NCBI GenBank assembly: GCA_004793585.1
Contig: SRZB01000010.1
Span: 22,432-86,431 of the forward strand
Source: Hominisplanchenecus murintestinalis
GTDB lineage: Bacteria; Bacillota; Clostridia; Lachnospirales; Lachnospiraceae
DNA length: 64,000 nt
Direction: 5' to 3'
A program made the translations under genes and the position numbers. Below the pieces are notes generated by a model that worked only from the letters and a program-made list of their open reading frames with translations, ran no database searches and was not told where the DNA came from. Shown here piece after piece: positions 52,755 through 62,017 of the stretch; within the stretch, counting starts at the first letter, position 1; each line of letters opens with the position of its first letter.

Positions 52755-53952
52755 CGGGATTCACCTCCTGCATAGCGATTTGGATAAGCTGGGGAATGCC
52801 TATAGAGCCTGTCCGTGCCTGTTCTGTAATTTCTCGGGCGGTTTGCTGGTTCAGTGGGGAAAGAGGGTTTTGGTTCTGCAGGCTTGCAAGGCTTTCAGAG
52901 ATAGAAACAATGATGTCCGGGGTATATTCCTGCGCCGCGAACCTGTCCATGTCCACCATATCGGAGAAACGGTTGAAGCGTTCCCCCACGATTTCATTTT
53001 GTATCCGCATCCATAGCGCCTGGTAGGATTTTAGCCCGGTATTCTCATTGTCAATCAGCTCCCGGTCGAAAGCGTATACGAACATGATATTTTTCATGCT
53101 GTCGATGTCGTCGATAAGCTGTCGGATGCTCTCATAAGTATCTTCGCGTTTCATTTTTGTGTAGTGTATCGGTTCCAGGCTGGAACGGCTGATGAGGATT
53201 TCCAGATTATCAATGGCAATAAACAGCCCGGAGGAACCGCCCATACGGATAATTTCAGCCAGTGAGCGCAGCATATGCCGGGCGTTGTACCGGGTGATGC
53301 GGCTGGGGTAGAAATCCAGAGCCCTAAGCTGGGAAAGCTTTATAGTGCGGTCGCCTTCCAGCCATGCCAGAAGCAAATCACGGTTTTGTTCTTCGAGAAC
53401 AGGATAACCGAGGATGCTGCCTGTAAGCATACTGCAGGCCAGGGCAAAATTATTGTCCAGCATGGGATTGTTCAGGAACATCTGGCGGAGCTGCGAGCGG
53501 ATCTCGCGCTTAGTCAGCGCGTCGCCAAGGCCGTTCTGAGAAAGATAGTCAATAAATTTCATGCCTTCCGGAATGTCGCGGTAATCAAATCCCATTTCCT
53601 GTATCAGATGACGGCTGATTCCTTCCAGGCATTCCATAATGCCGCACTGACGGAAGATTTCTACGTAGATTTCTTTAAAATCGTGCATCCAGATATTTTT
53701 TGCGGAAAACTGGACGGTTTTATAATTTTCCTTTTGGGCGATAGAAGTCATCAGACGCAGAAAATGGGTTTTGCCGCTCCCCATCCGCCCGGTGATAAAT
53801 TTGATTTTACTGCCGCCATACCGGATATATTCACGGAGATATTTTTCTGTCCAAAAGTCCGTGAGAAAGCGGACGCCGCAGGTAAGGCTCTCAGCCGGAA
53901 GAGCGGAGGAACAATCCGCAGTCTTCGGAATTTCGTTGAATTCTGGTTTCAT
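52747..53952 (-). CDS. P-loop ATPase, partner of the BrxD-like protein
   Basis: 401 residues. Walker A G55-R-M-G58-S-G60-K61-T62-H; Walker B GLFIAIDNLEIL. The general plan (N-terminal loading segment, P-loop, long helical middle, DRELIDNENTGLKSYQALW sensor region) is like the BREX-type ATPases, but it is clearly diverged from its neighbour. Two related ATPases with overlapping genes suggest a hetero-oligomer. It follows the unknown gene at 53964-54731 by 11 bp in the same operon. Confidence 0.72.
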   Translation of the reverse strand: MKPEFNEIPKTADCSSALPAESLTCGVRFLTDFWTEKYLREYIRYGGSKIKFITGRMGSGKTHFLRLMTSIAQKENYKTVQFSAKNIWMHDFKEIYVEIFRQCGIMECLEGISRHLIQEMGFDYRDIPEGMKFIDYLSQNGLGDALTKREIRSQLRQMFLNNPMLDNNFALACSMLTGSILGYPVLEEQNRDLLLAWLEGDRTIKLSQLRALDFYPSRITRYNARHMLRSLAEIIRMGGSSGLFIAIDNLEILISRSSLEPIHYTKMKREDTYESIRQLIDDIDSMKNIMFVYAFDRELIDNENTGLKSYQALWMRIQNEIVGERFNRFSDMVDMDRFAAQEYTPDIIVSISESLASLQNQNPLSPLNQQTAREITEQARTGSIGIPQLIQIAMQEVNPDV

Positions 53953-53963
53953 AAGTCTCCTTT

Positions 53964-54731
53964 TTATTCATAGAAACGGATGGTGGCAAGAAACTGCTCC
54001 TGCCCATCCCTGTCCAGGATACGGATGGCCTTGCCATTATTTCGACTGGGGCCAAACTGGAACTTTCTTCCGTTCTTTGTTTCTTCTACCTCAGACATGT
54101 ACAGCCTGGCTAAATCAAAGGCGAAGCTTTGCTGGTCATAGTCCCTGCGGAAGCGTCCCATAGGAGCCAGGAATTTGTACAGGCTGGTTAAGTAAATATC
54201 GGCCTGGGGCTGCTTGTTTTGCTTCAGGATGGCCATGTCATAAGCGTCGGCCAGTTCGTTGACAAAAGTAAGGGCATTGAAAGAAGCTTTGTTCAGTTTT
54301 TCCTGTCCGCCGCGTACGATTTCTACGAAGCTCTGAGGACGTACGCACTGTATTTTCTTTCTGTCAAGATATAAATCCTGGTTTTCCGTATCCAGTTTCA
54401 CACGGTAAGGGAACATTTCGTAGACAGGGAAATCACCCCGGACGTCTACGCCCTTTTCCTGGCAGATTTGCAGCATCTGTTCAGCAAAATCACCGTTCTC
54501 AAAATATGACTTTGTATCAAAGCCATTAACGAATCCTATCATATTCTCCAGGGTGAAAGATACGGAAGCGGCGCTCTCCGACATGGCGTTTAAATCCCGG
54601 GCAAGGCTTTTGATATCTCCATTCTCATTTTCTTTATGAATGGCTTTAAAAAGTTTCTGCATGGATGCGATACTGTCCTTCAGGGATTTTTCAAGGGGCT
54701 GCATATCCTGGTAGAGATTTTCGTAATTCAT
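53964..54731 (-). CDS. Unknown helical protein, first gene of the ATPase operon
   Basis: 255 residues from the ATG at 54731, chosen because AAAGGA lies about 9 nt upstream; the frame is open further to 54848 but those codons look like leader sequence. The N-terminal third is helical (LYQDMQPLEKSLKDSIASMQ, then NALSESAASVSFTL-like helix), followed by a beta-containing middle (FPVYEMFPYRVKLD) and a C-terminal segment ending RDGQEQFLATIRFYE. No signal peptide, no enzyme motif. I do not recognise the family. Conserved linkage to the two ATPases and divergence from a helicase is the main clue. Confidence 0.6.
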   Translation of the reverse strand: MNYENLYQDMQPLEKSLKDSIASMQKLFKAIHKENENGDIKSLARDLNAMSESAASVSFTLENMIGFVNGFDTKSYFENGDFAEQMLQICQEKGVDVRGDFPVYEMFPYRVKLDTENQDLYLDRKKIQCVRPQSFVEIVRGGQEKLNKASFNALTFVNELADAYDMAILKQNKQPQADIYLTSLYKFLAPMGRFRRDYDQQSFAFDLARLYMSEVEETKNGRKFQFGPSRNNGKAIRILDRDGQEQFLATIRFYE

Positions 54732-54913
54732 AGATGGCGTCCTTTCTGAGTTTAATTTTCCATAAGCATTCTTGCGGTTATGTCTGGCAAGAACCTTATT
54801 GACTTTGAATAGTAACAGTATAAACGAGATAGTTAAGGTTTTCAACAATTTGTTCCAAAAACAGACAGGGTATGATAAAATCAGTTATAAAATTTGCGTA
54901 ATGAGGAGCCGCT
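54732..54913. promoter_or_regulatory. Divergent promoter region of ATPase operon and helicase
   Basis: About 180 bp separate the divergent starts. A TATGATAAAAT string (54869-54879) before the helicase can serve as a -10 region; no clear operator was found. Shared control of both units is plausible. Confidence 0.4.
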
Positions 54914-56491
54914 ATGAAAAAAGAGCTTTATCAATGGCAGGAGGAGTGTCTGGAGCGATGGTTTTCGAATAACGGAAGAGGGATAGTGCAGGCAGTGACC
55001 GGGGCGGGAAAAACATTTCTGGCTTTGACTGCGGCTGCGCGCCTGGAGAAGCGGCTGGGCAGGAGGCTGCGTGTGAAAATCGTCGTGCCGACGGCAGCGC
55101 TGATGCGGCAGTGGAATCAGGCTTTGCGGGAATTTCTGACGGATTCATGCGGGGATAAGGGGAATTCGGGAGACATTCGGGGAGAAATCGGCCTGCGGGG
55201 CGGCGGTCACAAGGGAGAAAATGGCCGCAGGTATATGATTTATGTGATTAATTCCGCGCGGTATGAACTGGCCAGGAAGATTCTGGCAGAGCTGCGGGGC
55301 GGAGAGGCAGTGTTGCTGATTGCGGATGAATGCCATCATTATGGGAGCGGACAGAACAGTCTTATTTTTGAATTTCTTCCTTATATAAAGCCATGTGGGG
55401 AGAACTTTTTCTCGCTGGGGCTTTCGGCCACTCTCCCAGCCGGAGAAGAACGACAGTACCTTTCGTCGGTGTTGGGGCGGGAAATCTACAGTTATGGGAT
55501 GGAGGAGGCAGGGGCGATGCGTACGGTGTGCCGATATGATATCTTCCATATCGGCCTGGAGTTCCGGAAGGAAGAGAGGGAAGAGTATGAGGAAATCAGT
55601 GAGCAGATGTCCAGGCTTTCCCATAAGCTGCAGCAGATGTACCCGGCACTGAGAGAGCTGGGGCAGAGGGAACGCTATGCGATGCTGTCGCAGATTACCG
55701 GCGGCGGGGATAAGAGGGCAGCAGAGGCGGCAGCGCGCTATCTGGCGCTTTCCTACAAACGAAAGAGCGTGGTCTGCCTGGCGTCCGAGAGGGTTTCCTG
55801 CGTATGTGCTTTGATAGAACGCCTGGATGTAAAGAAAGGAATCCTGATCTTTGGGGAACGTGTCAGCCAGGCGGAAGAACTGTATGGGATTTTACAGAAT
55901 AAGTATCCCGGCCGGGTAGGGCGGTATCATTCGAAAATGGGGCGGCAGGCGAATAAAAATGTCCTGGAGCGGTTTTACACAGGAGAGATACATATATTGA
56001 TTGCATGTAAGGCTATGGACGAGGGGGTGGATATCCCGGAGGCGTCTGTAGGGATTGTTCTGTCCGGAACGGCCTCAAAACGGCAGCGGGTGCAGCGGCT
56101 GGGGAGGATTATCCGAAAGAAGGAAGGGAAAGGCAGGGCGTCGCTGTATTATCTGCATATAGCAGACACTTCCGAGGATTCCTGCTTTCTGCCAGAGACA
56201 AAGGAGAGCCGCATTTTTGAAATAGAATACCAGCCGGGGCGGCATGGTTTTTCACATCCGATTTACGACGTGGCGGCAGAGGAGTTGATTGAAGATGCGG
56301 AAAATACAGGAATGGATAGGGAAAAAGTGGAGGAAGTCAAACGATGCCTGGAGATAGGGCAGGTAAGGGCGGATTGGATGATGGGGCAGGAGGAGATAGA
56401 GGGGAAGACTCAGGACGCAGGGAGAGTGAGGGAGAGGAATTACTGGGTGTGTATGAAGAGGATGGGGAGATTGAGGGAAAACCGGAAATAG
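54914..56491 (+). CDS. SF2 DEAD/DEAH-type helicase
   Basis: 525 residues. Q-motif-like LYQWQEECLERW, Walker A A27-V-T-G-A-G-K33-T, motif Ib VVPTAALMRQWNQAL, motif II D138-E-C-H141 (DECH), motif III SATLP, a second RecA domain with ILIACKAMDEGVD and motif VI QRVQRLGRIIRKK. All SF2 motifs are present, XPB/UvrB-like in type. Divergent from the three-gene ATPase operon; helicases accompany BrxD-type ATPases in BREX loci. It may act on DNA in the same pathway. No nuclease domain is visible. Confidence 0.85.
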   Translation: MKKELYQWQEECLERWFSNNGRGIVQAVTGAGKTFLALTAAARLEKRLGRRLRVKIVVPTAALMRQWNQALREFLTDSCGDKGNSGDIRGEIGLRGGGHKGENGRRYMIYVINSARYELARKILAELRGGEAVLLIADECHHYGSGQNSLIFEFLPYIKPCGENFFSLGLSATLPAGEERQYLSSVLGREIYSYGMEEAGAMRTVCRYDIFHIGLEFRKEEREEYEEISEQMSRLSHKLQQMYPALRELGQRERYAMLSQITGGGDKRAAEAAARYLALSYKRKSVVCLASERVSCVCALIERLDVKKGILIFGERVSQAEELYGILQNKYPGRVGRYHSKMGRQANKNVLERFYTGEIHILIACKAMDEGVDIPEASVGIVLSGTASKRQRVQRLGRIIRKKEGKGRASLYYLHIADTSEDSCFLPETKESRIFEIEYQPGRHGFSHPIYDVAAEELIEDAENTGMDREKVEEVKRCLEIGQVRADWMMGQEEIEGKTQDAGRVRERNYWVCMKRMGRLRENRK

Positions 56492-56505
56492 ATAAAATAG
56501 CGATA

Positions 56506-56527
56506 GGGGACTGTGTAGCCAGTCCCC
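56506..56527. terminator. Terminator between helicase and ABC ATPase
   Basis: GGGGACTG (56506-56513) pairs perfectly with CAGTCCCC (56520-56527) between convergent genes. Confidence 0.65.
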
Positions 56528-56532
56528 GCAAT

Positions 56533-57198
56533 TTAGACGAACATTCCGTCGCAAATTTTCAAAACCCTGTCTGCATAATCCGCCATCTGGCGGTCATGGG
56601 TTACCATGATAATTGTCTGGTTATATAGCCTGGCGGCTTTACTCATAAGCATCACGACCTCATTGGCATTTTCTGCGTCGAGGTTTCCGGTTGGCTCATC
56701 CGCCAGGATGACAGACGGAGAGATGCAGAGCGCCCGGGCAATGGCTGTCCGCTGTTGTTCCCCTCCTGACATTTCAGCAGGAAATCTATCCCCACAGGAG
56801 AGGATTCCCAACGTATTCATGATATCTTTTATAATGTGTTTGTTTTCCGTCCGTCCATCCAGGTGGATTGGCATTACAATATTTTCGTAAGCGGTATATT
56901 CAGGAAACAGGCTGTAATCCTGATAAATAAATCCGATTTTCCTGCGCCGGATTTCCGATAATTTCTTGTCAGAGAGCCTGCATATATTTTCGCCATCCAG
57001 CAGCACTTCACCGGCATCCGGCCGTTCCAGAGTACCCAGTATTCGGAGCAGGGTGGATTTTCCGGAGCCGCTTTTTCCTATAATGGCAGTAAATTCTCCC
57101 TGGGAAAATGTCAGGCTGCTTTTTTTCAGCGCATGTACCTTAATTTTGTCATTTCCGTAAGTTTTTGATATGTCTGAAACTTGTAAAACATAGCTCAT
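56533..57198 (-). CDS. ABC transporter ATP-binding protein (MacB/LolD type)
   Basis: 221 residues. Walker [10 protein letters not shown], signature [15 protein letters not shown], Walker [13 protein letters not shown], switch VTHDRQMA. All motifs are intact. The pattern is of the small ATPases that energise FtsX-like permeases. Its start overlaps the end of the permease gene by 4 bp. Together with the two-component system upstream this forms a sensor-plus-transporter operon commonly used against antimicrobial peptides. Confidence 0.92.
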   Translation of the reverse strand: MSYVLQVSDISKTYGNDKIKVHALKKSSLTFSQGEFTAIIGKSGSGKSTLLRILGTLERPDAGEVLLDGENICRLSDKKLSEIRRRKIGFIYQDYSLFPEYTAYENIVMPIHLDGRTENKHIIKDIMNTLGILSCGDRFPAEMSGGEQQRTAIARALCISPSVILADEPTGNLDAENANEVVMLMSKAARLYNQTIIMVTHDRQMADYADRVLKICDGMFV

Positions 57199-59819
57199 AG
57201 TATTTCCTCCCGTTTTTTGTGCGTTTCCGCGGATTTCCAGCCAGCCAGGGTCAGGATAAAGGCCAGCAGGATTACAAAGATTATGGTGTAACTCAGACTT
57301 GTATAAGAATACAGGTTATCCAGAGTCAGCCAGTACAAATCAGAAGTATAATCCCCCAGGGATTCCGACCATTGGCAGAGCCCGGCTGTGTTCCATAGTT
57401 TTTTATTTTTCAGATAAAAGATTCCTGCCATGACGGCGTAGCTGCATGGGATACTGATGAGTATCCATAAGGACTGCCCCAAAGATTCCTTTATAAGCAT
57501 GTGACGGAACATCATATCTTCCATGCCAAGCTGTTTTAGGAGGAGATATTTCCGTTCACGGTATTGATGTTGTATCTGGTGGAAACGCAGCTCCAGCAAA
57601 AGAAAAATAAACAGTATTGTACAGAACACGATACCATAAATACATGCTTGTCGAATGTAAGAATTCCAGGTTTCCCGCAGTTCTTCAGTGTACGAAACAT
57701 ATTCTATATTATTTTTTTGAAAGATAGATGCCAGGCGCTTTTGTGTGGATTCAAAAGACTGATTTTTATTTAAATCGATGAAAAGCCTGTTATTCTGTAA
57801 AGTCTTGCTGTCCGCGTTTGCTACGCGGGCGGCAAGCTCCCGGGATGCAATAACTCCATAGGCAAAGTTATATCCGAAAAGCGCTTTCCATTCAAAAGAA
57901 GGATTCTCAATAACGGCCCCTATTGTTACAGGGGTGAGTCCTGACAGGGCATATTCTTTCATTTCCGTTAAATCAGGGGCCTGTAAGCTGCTGCTGGTAT
58001 TTTCCTCTGGCAGATAAAAAAGAGATTCCCGGCCGACGATTTCCACTGTGTCTCCAATATGTGGCGGGGTTTCTATGGGCTTTTCAATTATTGCGGAAGC
58101 TTCCTGGCCGAACGCTAGCAGAATGATTTGCTCTCCATTTTGGAAAGCTGCTTTATCCAGTTCCGGGAGGTTATATTCTTTTTCCAGTTTCTTCAGAGTT
58201 TTGCTGTCTGTATCTTGATAACAAAACAGTGGGGTCAGTGTTTTGTTGTCATTCTTAGTCCTCCACTGCAGGCAGTGTGTTTCATCCCAAATCTGTCTGT
58301 CAATGCGGCGGATGCCGATAAGCGGCTGGATTTCTTCTTCTGCCTGTTTGCTCATCCCGTCATACATGTCATACATATAAGAGGAAGCAGCGCTCCAACT
58401 ATAGGGAGCGTTGGAAAAGTCGGTTCGTTCTATGAGAGCTTTCCTGTAAGATGCATGAAAATCGGAAGCGTTGTTTGCTAATTCTGCGTATTTTTGTGAA
58501 GCCTGATAGATTTTGTTGAGACATAGGATGAGAATCAGGCAGGTTGTGACAGAGAAAAGGATAGATGCTGTCTTCTGGAATGGGTGAAGCTTTCGTTGGC
58601 GGCGAAGAAAGATGCGCGCCGTATTTTTTGCGGTTCGGCTGTCTTTCCGCAGACGTTTTATTTGACGTTTTGTGATTTCCGCACGGTTTCTTTCCAGATG
58701 TTTATCCCGGCTGGCAAGGCATGCGCATAGGACTGCGAATAAAATAGCGCCCAGGACAGCTCCCAGCTGTGAAAGAAAATCCGCAGGGTGAAATTCGAAA
58801 AAATAAGGGAGCCGGGAACCTGCGGATACTGCACAGCAGATTGCTGCACCTGCGAGGTAAGGGAGAATCATGGCGAGAAACGCATAGGGAAATGTACCAT
58901 ATATAGTCTCTGTTAAAATCATAATTCGTATCTGCAGTCTGTCAGCCCCGGTGCACCGGAGGCGGTAATACCATTTCTTCCGCTGGGTAACATAAGACAT
59001 CATCAAATATCCGATGGATAAAATTCCGGTAAGCAGTAAGATAAATTTGGCTGCCTGGAACATATCTCGGGAACCCCAGACCCTGTTTTCATAAGTATAG
59101 CTGTTATATACCAGCGCCTGGCTTTGTTTTAGGAATGCGGATGCGAACTCTTCCGTGTCGAGATTTTCATATAGCTTGTCCAACTGGTAGAAATGTGTGG
59201 AATATAGAGGAGTCCCTGTTTTTTGCAGCCCTTTTTCCGTTACAATGCCGTTTGGAAGCGGGTATCTGCTGAGGTGTTTCCAACTTTCAGCAAAGCTTTT
59301 TATCGTTCCCGTAAGGCGGAACGTTGTTTCATGGATGCCTTTTTCATTTTGGACAGCGACTCGTATGGTTTGTCCAAGCTCATAGCTGTAACCCAGGGTG
59401 GAGAGAGAGGACAAATCCATTGCAATTTCGTCTGGAGACTTGGGAAATCTCCCTTCATAAAGTGAGATATTTCCAAAATTCCGTACTGCAGCGTCGAGAG
59501 TTCCAAGATTTACGCCGCTGGGTTCATTCTGCCTGTCTAAAAGTTCCCCGCCAGTCTGGCAGACGCCAGACGCCGCCAGATAGGGATGCCTGAGTTCAGA
59601 GAACAGGACGCCGGATTCCTGGAAGTCTTCTACGGAGGACAGTATCCAGTCCCCATAGTTCTGGTAGTTTGTCTCCATCAGGTAGTTATCCATGATGTTC
59701 TGAAATAAAATCACGGAGGAAATAAACAGCGCAGAGAGAAAAGTCACGGCAGAAACATAGCGCATTTCTCGCTTTCTTCTCTTTAAACCTTTTAAAACCA
59801 GCTTGAGAAATATAGTCAT
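57195..59819 (-). CDS. FtsX-like ABC permease
   Basis: 874 residues. A membrane helix near the N-terminus (YVSAVTFLSALFISSVILF), a large extracytoplasmic part, a cluster of helices at about 260-370 (including LLLTGILSIGYLMMSYV and the cytoplasmic YYRLRCTGADRLQIRIMILTE segment typical of FtsX permeases), a second large extracytoplasmic part and a C-terminal helix cluster. The duplicated FtsX layout matches mechanotransmission-type exporters. It is coupled to the ATPase gene by a 4-bp overlap and follows the kinase gene by 64 bp. Confidence 0.88.
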   Translation of the reverse strand: MTIFLKLVLKGLKRRKREMRYVSAVTFLSALFISSVILFQNIMDNYLMETNYQNYGDWILSSVEDFQESGVLFSELRHPYLAASGVCQTGGELLDRQNEPSGVNLGTLDAAVRNFGNISLYEGRFPKSPDEIAMDLSSLSTLGYSYELGQTIRVAVQNEKGIHETTFRLTGTIKSFAESWKHLSRYPLPNGIVTEKGLQKTGTPLYSTHFYQLDKLYENLDTEEFASAFLKQSQALVYNSYTYENRVWGSRDMFQAAKFILLLTGILSIGYLMMSYVTQRKKWYYRLRCTGADRLQIRIMILTETIYGTFPYAFLAMILPYLAGAAICCAVSAGSRLPYFFEFHPADFLSQLGAVLGAILFAVLCACLASRDKHLERNRAEITKRQIKRLRKDSRTAKNTARIFLRRQRKLHPFQKTASILFSVTTCLILILCLNKIYQASQKYAELANNASDFHASYRKALIERTDFSNAPYSWSAASSYMYDMYDGMSKQAEEEIQPLIGIRRIDRQIWDETHCLQWRTKNDNKTLTPLFCYQDTDSKTLKKLEKEYNLPELDKAAFQNGEQIILLAFGQEASAIIEKPIETPPHIGDTVEIVGRESLFYLPEENTSSSLQAPDLTEMKEYALSGLTPVTIGAVIENPSFEWKALFGYNFAYGVIASRELAARVANADSKTLQNNRLFIDLNKNQSFESTQKRLASIFQKNNIEYVSYTEELRETWNSYIRQACIYGIVFCTILFIFLLLELRFHQIQHQYRERKYLLLKQLGMEDMMFRHMLIKESLGQSLWILISIPCSYAVMAGIFYLKNKKLWNTAGLCQWSESLGDYTSDLYWLTLDNLYSYTSLSYTIIFVILLAFILTLAGWKSAETHKKREEIL

Positions 59820-59883
59820 ATTTTTACGCCCCCTTTCGATGGTTCTATTTTACAGCAGGAACCTTACAGGAAGGTGACAGGCA

Positions 59884-61089
59884 TTATATTTTTCTTTTTA
59901 AAGAATATTCGGGGAGGATAACGGAGAATGCCGCGCCTCCATCTTCATGGTTTTCGGCTTTTAGGGTTCCAAAATGTTTTTCGATAACCAGTTTTGCAAG
60001 ATTCAGCCCAATCCCTGTATGGGAATTTTTCAGGGATTCCGGGATATAGAATCTGTTAAAAATATGAGGAAGATCCTTTTCGGAAAAACCTTTTCCATGA
60101 TCACGTATTAGAATCTTGATACCTTCAGGCGTCTGGGAAAGGGAAACTAAAACAGGTTCTTTTGTGCCGTCATGTTCCAGACAGTTTTTCAGGATATTTA
60201 AAAAAGCTTCTTTTAACCATTCGTAATCACCGTGATACTCTATACTGTTTTCCGAAGGTGTTTCCGTTAAAATGGAAATCCGGCGTTCTCCGTCGGGAAG
60301 GATTTCCCTACATTCCATGAAAAGGTGATTTATATAGAAAGGTTCACGGTGCATGATGGTTTTGCCGGATTCCAGGCGTCCAATATCAAGAAGTATTTTT
60401 AGGAGGGATTCGATACGGTTTAAGTACAAAAAGCATGAAGAGATACGTTCGCTTTGGCTGCCACCTGATTCTTCCAGCATGAAATCCATAGAAATAGAAA
60501 TACAGCTCAGGGGCGTTTTAATCTGGTGTGCAATGTTTTCGATAAACGCCTGTATGGATTTATTTTTTTCGGACAGATATGCTTCTTTTGCATGAAGCAT
60601 GTCCAACAGTTTCGCGATTTCTAATACAACGTTCTTATTCGAAAACCGATATGTTGGAAGTTGAAGTTTTTCGGTTCGGATATCCTGAATCAAAAGTTCT
60701 TCCTCGCGGTGATTTTGCCTTTTTAAGTGAAAAAACAGGCAGAGGAGAAGCAGTGCGAGGATTCCCTGAAGGCAAAAAATACCCAGGAAGGCCTTATGCC
60801 AGCCCATGTGCCGGTAAAGGTAATATCCGCCTTTTTCTGTGTATCCCAGGGAAATAAGAGCCTGCGTTCCCTTTTCGGAAGCTTCTTTGGCGATATCTTC
60901 ATGAAACATATATTGCAGGGTTTCGGCACATAGTTCAGGGTTTCTTTCATACAGTTTTCCGATTACGTTTTGCTGCATTGTAATAAAAGAATTTTTTATA
61001 AAAAACAGGGAAAGAAATCCGAGAATAAGAATCAGGAGCATTACAGTTGCAAAGCCTGTTATCCAGATAGAATCTCTTTTTTTAAACAT
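59884..61089 (-). CDS. Sensor histidine kinase
   Basis: 401 residues from the ATG at 61089, whose codons overlap the regulator stop (ATGTTTAA); the open frame further upstream lies inside the regulator gene. Two membrane helices (about 10-30 and 100-120) enclose an extracytoplasmic loop of some 70 residues. H-box with H188 (IAHQIKTPLS), N-box ILKNCLEHD, G1 IRDHGKGF and G2 TGIGLNLAKL are intact. It should phosphorylate the adjacent regulator. The loop is longer than in BceS-type kinases, so it may sense a ligand directly. Confidence 0.9.
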   Translation of the reverse strand: MFKKRDSIWITGFATVMLLILILGFLSLFFIKNSFITMQQNVIGKLYERNPELCAETLQYMFHEDIAKEASEKGTQALISLGYTEKGGYYLYRHMGWHKAFLGIFCLQGILALLLLCLFFHLKRQNHREEELLIQDIRTEKLQLPTYRFSNKNVVLEIAKLLDMLHAKEAYLSEKNKSIQAFIENIAHQIKTPLSCISISMDFMLEESGGSQSERISSCFLYLNRIESLLKILLDIGRLESGKTIMHREPFYINHLFMECREILPDGERRISILTETPSENSIEYHGDYEWLKEAFLNILKNCLEHDGTKEPVLVSLSQTPEGIKILIRDHGKGFSEKDLPHIFNRFYIPESLKNSHTGIGLNLAKLVIEKHFGTLKAENHEDGGAAFSVILPEYSLKRKI

Positions 61090-61774
61090 AGTCCAAACCT
61101 TCCTCTGTCTGTTTTGTAAAGCGGTAGCCAAACCCCCTGATTGTTTCGATATACTCAGCGCCGGTCTTTCTTCGCAGGCGGCTCATATTTACAGAAAGAG
61201 TATTGTCCTCTACAAATTTTCCTGAATTATCCCACAGTTTTTCTAATAGAAGTTCTCTTTTTACAATGCGGCGGGGATTCTGCATGAGAACCAGCAGAAG
61301 CTGATATTCCATTGTGCCCAGATTCAGGTTTTCCTCGTTTTTATATGCGCAGCCTTGCTGTTTATCCAGTTTGATTTCTCCGCCCCGCAGTATTTTTACG
61401 GCGTTTAAAGGATTTTGCCTGCGCAGGTTTGCCTGTATGCGGGAAATCAGTTCTGCGGCACGGAAAGGCTTTGAAATATAGTCGTCCCCACCCAGGTTCA
61501 GCCCTTTTACTACGGACTCTTCGTCGTTACACGCTGTAAGGAAAAGGATGGGTTTCAGGCTGCGCTGCCGGATATGGCGGCACAGCTGAAAGCCGTCTCC
61601 GTCCGGGAGCCAGATGTCCAGCAAAAATAAATCAATATCATCTATGTTCAGCATATAGTGCATGGCATCAGACAGGCTGGAAGACGTTATGGTGTGATAT
61701 CCATGCTTTTCCAGAAGTTCTTTTATGGTTTTCTGTAAATAGAGTTCATCTTCAACAATCAGTATTCGTTTCAT
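61082..61774 (-). CDS. OmpR-family response regulator
   Basis: 230 residues from the ATG at 61774 (AAAGGA 7 nt upstream). Receiver domain with E8-D9, phosphoacceptor D53 (LLDIWLPDGDGF) and the conserved Lys in DDYISKPF. The C-terminal winged helix (ENLNLGTMEYQLLLVLMQNP, then NTLSVNMSRLRRKTG) binds DNA. It heads the regulator-kinase-permease-ATPase operon and probably controls it. Confidence 0.93.
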   Translation of the reverse strand: MKRILIVEDELYLQKTIKELLEKHGYHTITSSSLSDAMHYMLNIDDIDLFLLDIWLPDGDGFQLCRHIRQRSLKPILFLTACNDEESVVKGLNLGGDDYISKPFRAAELISRIQANLRRQNPLNAVKILRGGEIKLDKQQGCAYKNEENLNLGTMEYQLLLVLMQNPRRIVKRELLLEKLWDNSGKFVEDNTLSVNMSRLRRKTGAEYIETIRGFGYRFTKQTEEGLDYV

Positions 61775-61905
61775 GTGTTTATCCTTTCCGGTGATTTTCA
61801 TGTCTATACAGTCCAAAGGGAAACCACAGGCTCATTTTTTATCAGTTTAAATTAATTTTTTCATGAATACAAGATTTTCCAAGATAAAAAGTTTTCTGTT
61901 TTTTC

Positions 61906-61936
61906 TTGACGCTTCCTCTATAAAAGGGTTTATAAT
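61906..61936 (+). promoter_or_regulatory. Promoter of the MATE exporter gene
   Basis: TTGACG (61906-61911) and TATAAT (61931-61936) with a long 19-nt spacer. The spacing is suboptimal, so an activator or supercoiling effect is possible. An 80-nt leader follows. Confidence 0.5.
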
Positions 61937-62017
61937 AACCCCGGAAGGAGTGGAATGCCTGTTTTTTGAATGGAGAAAACTATGCTGTAAAGGGCGGAAA
62001 CAGGCAGGAATCGTATT

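Noticed and set aside
51561..56491. Complete BREX system
   Set aside because: No PglX methyltransferase, PglZ, BrxA/B or Lon-like gene is found; only ATPase and helicase parts resemble BREX.
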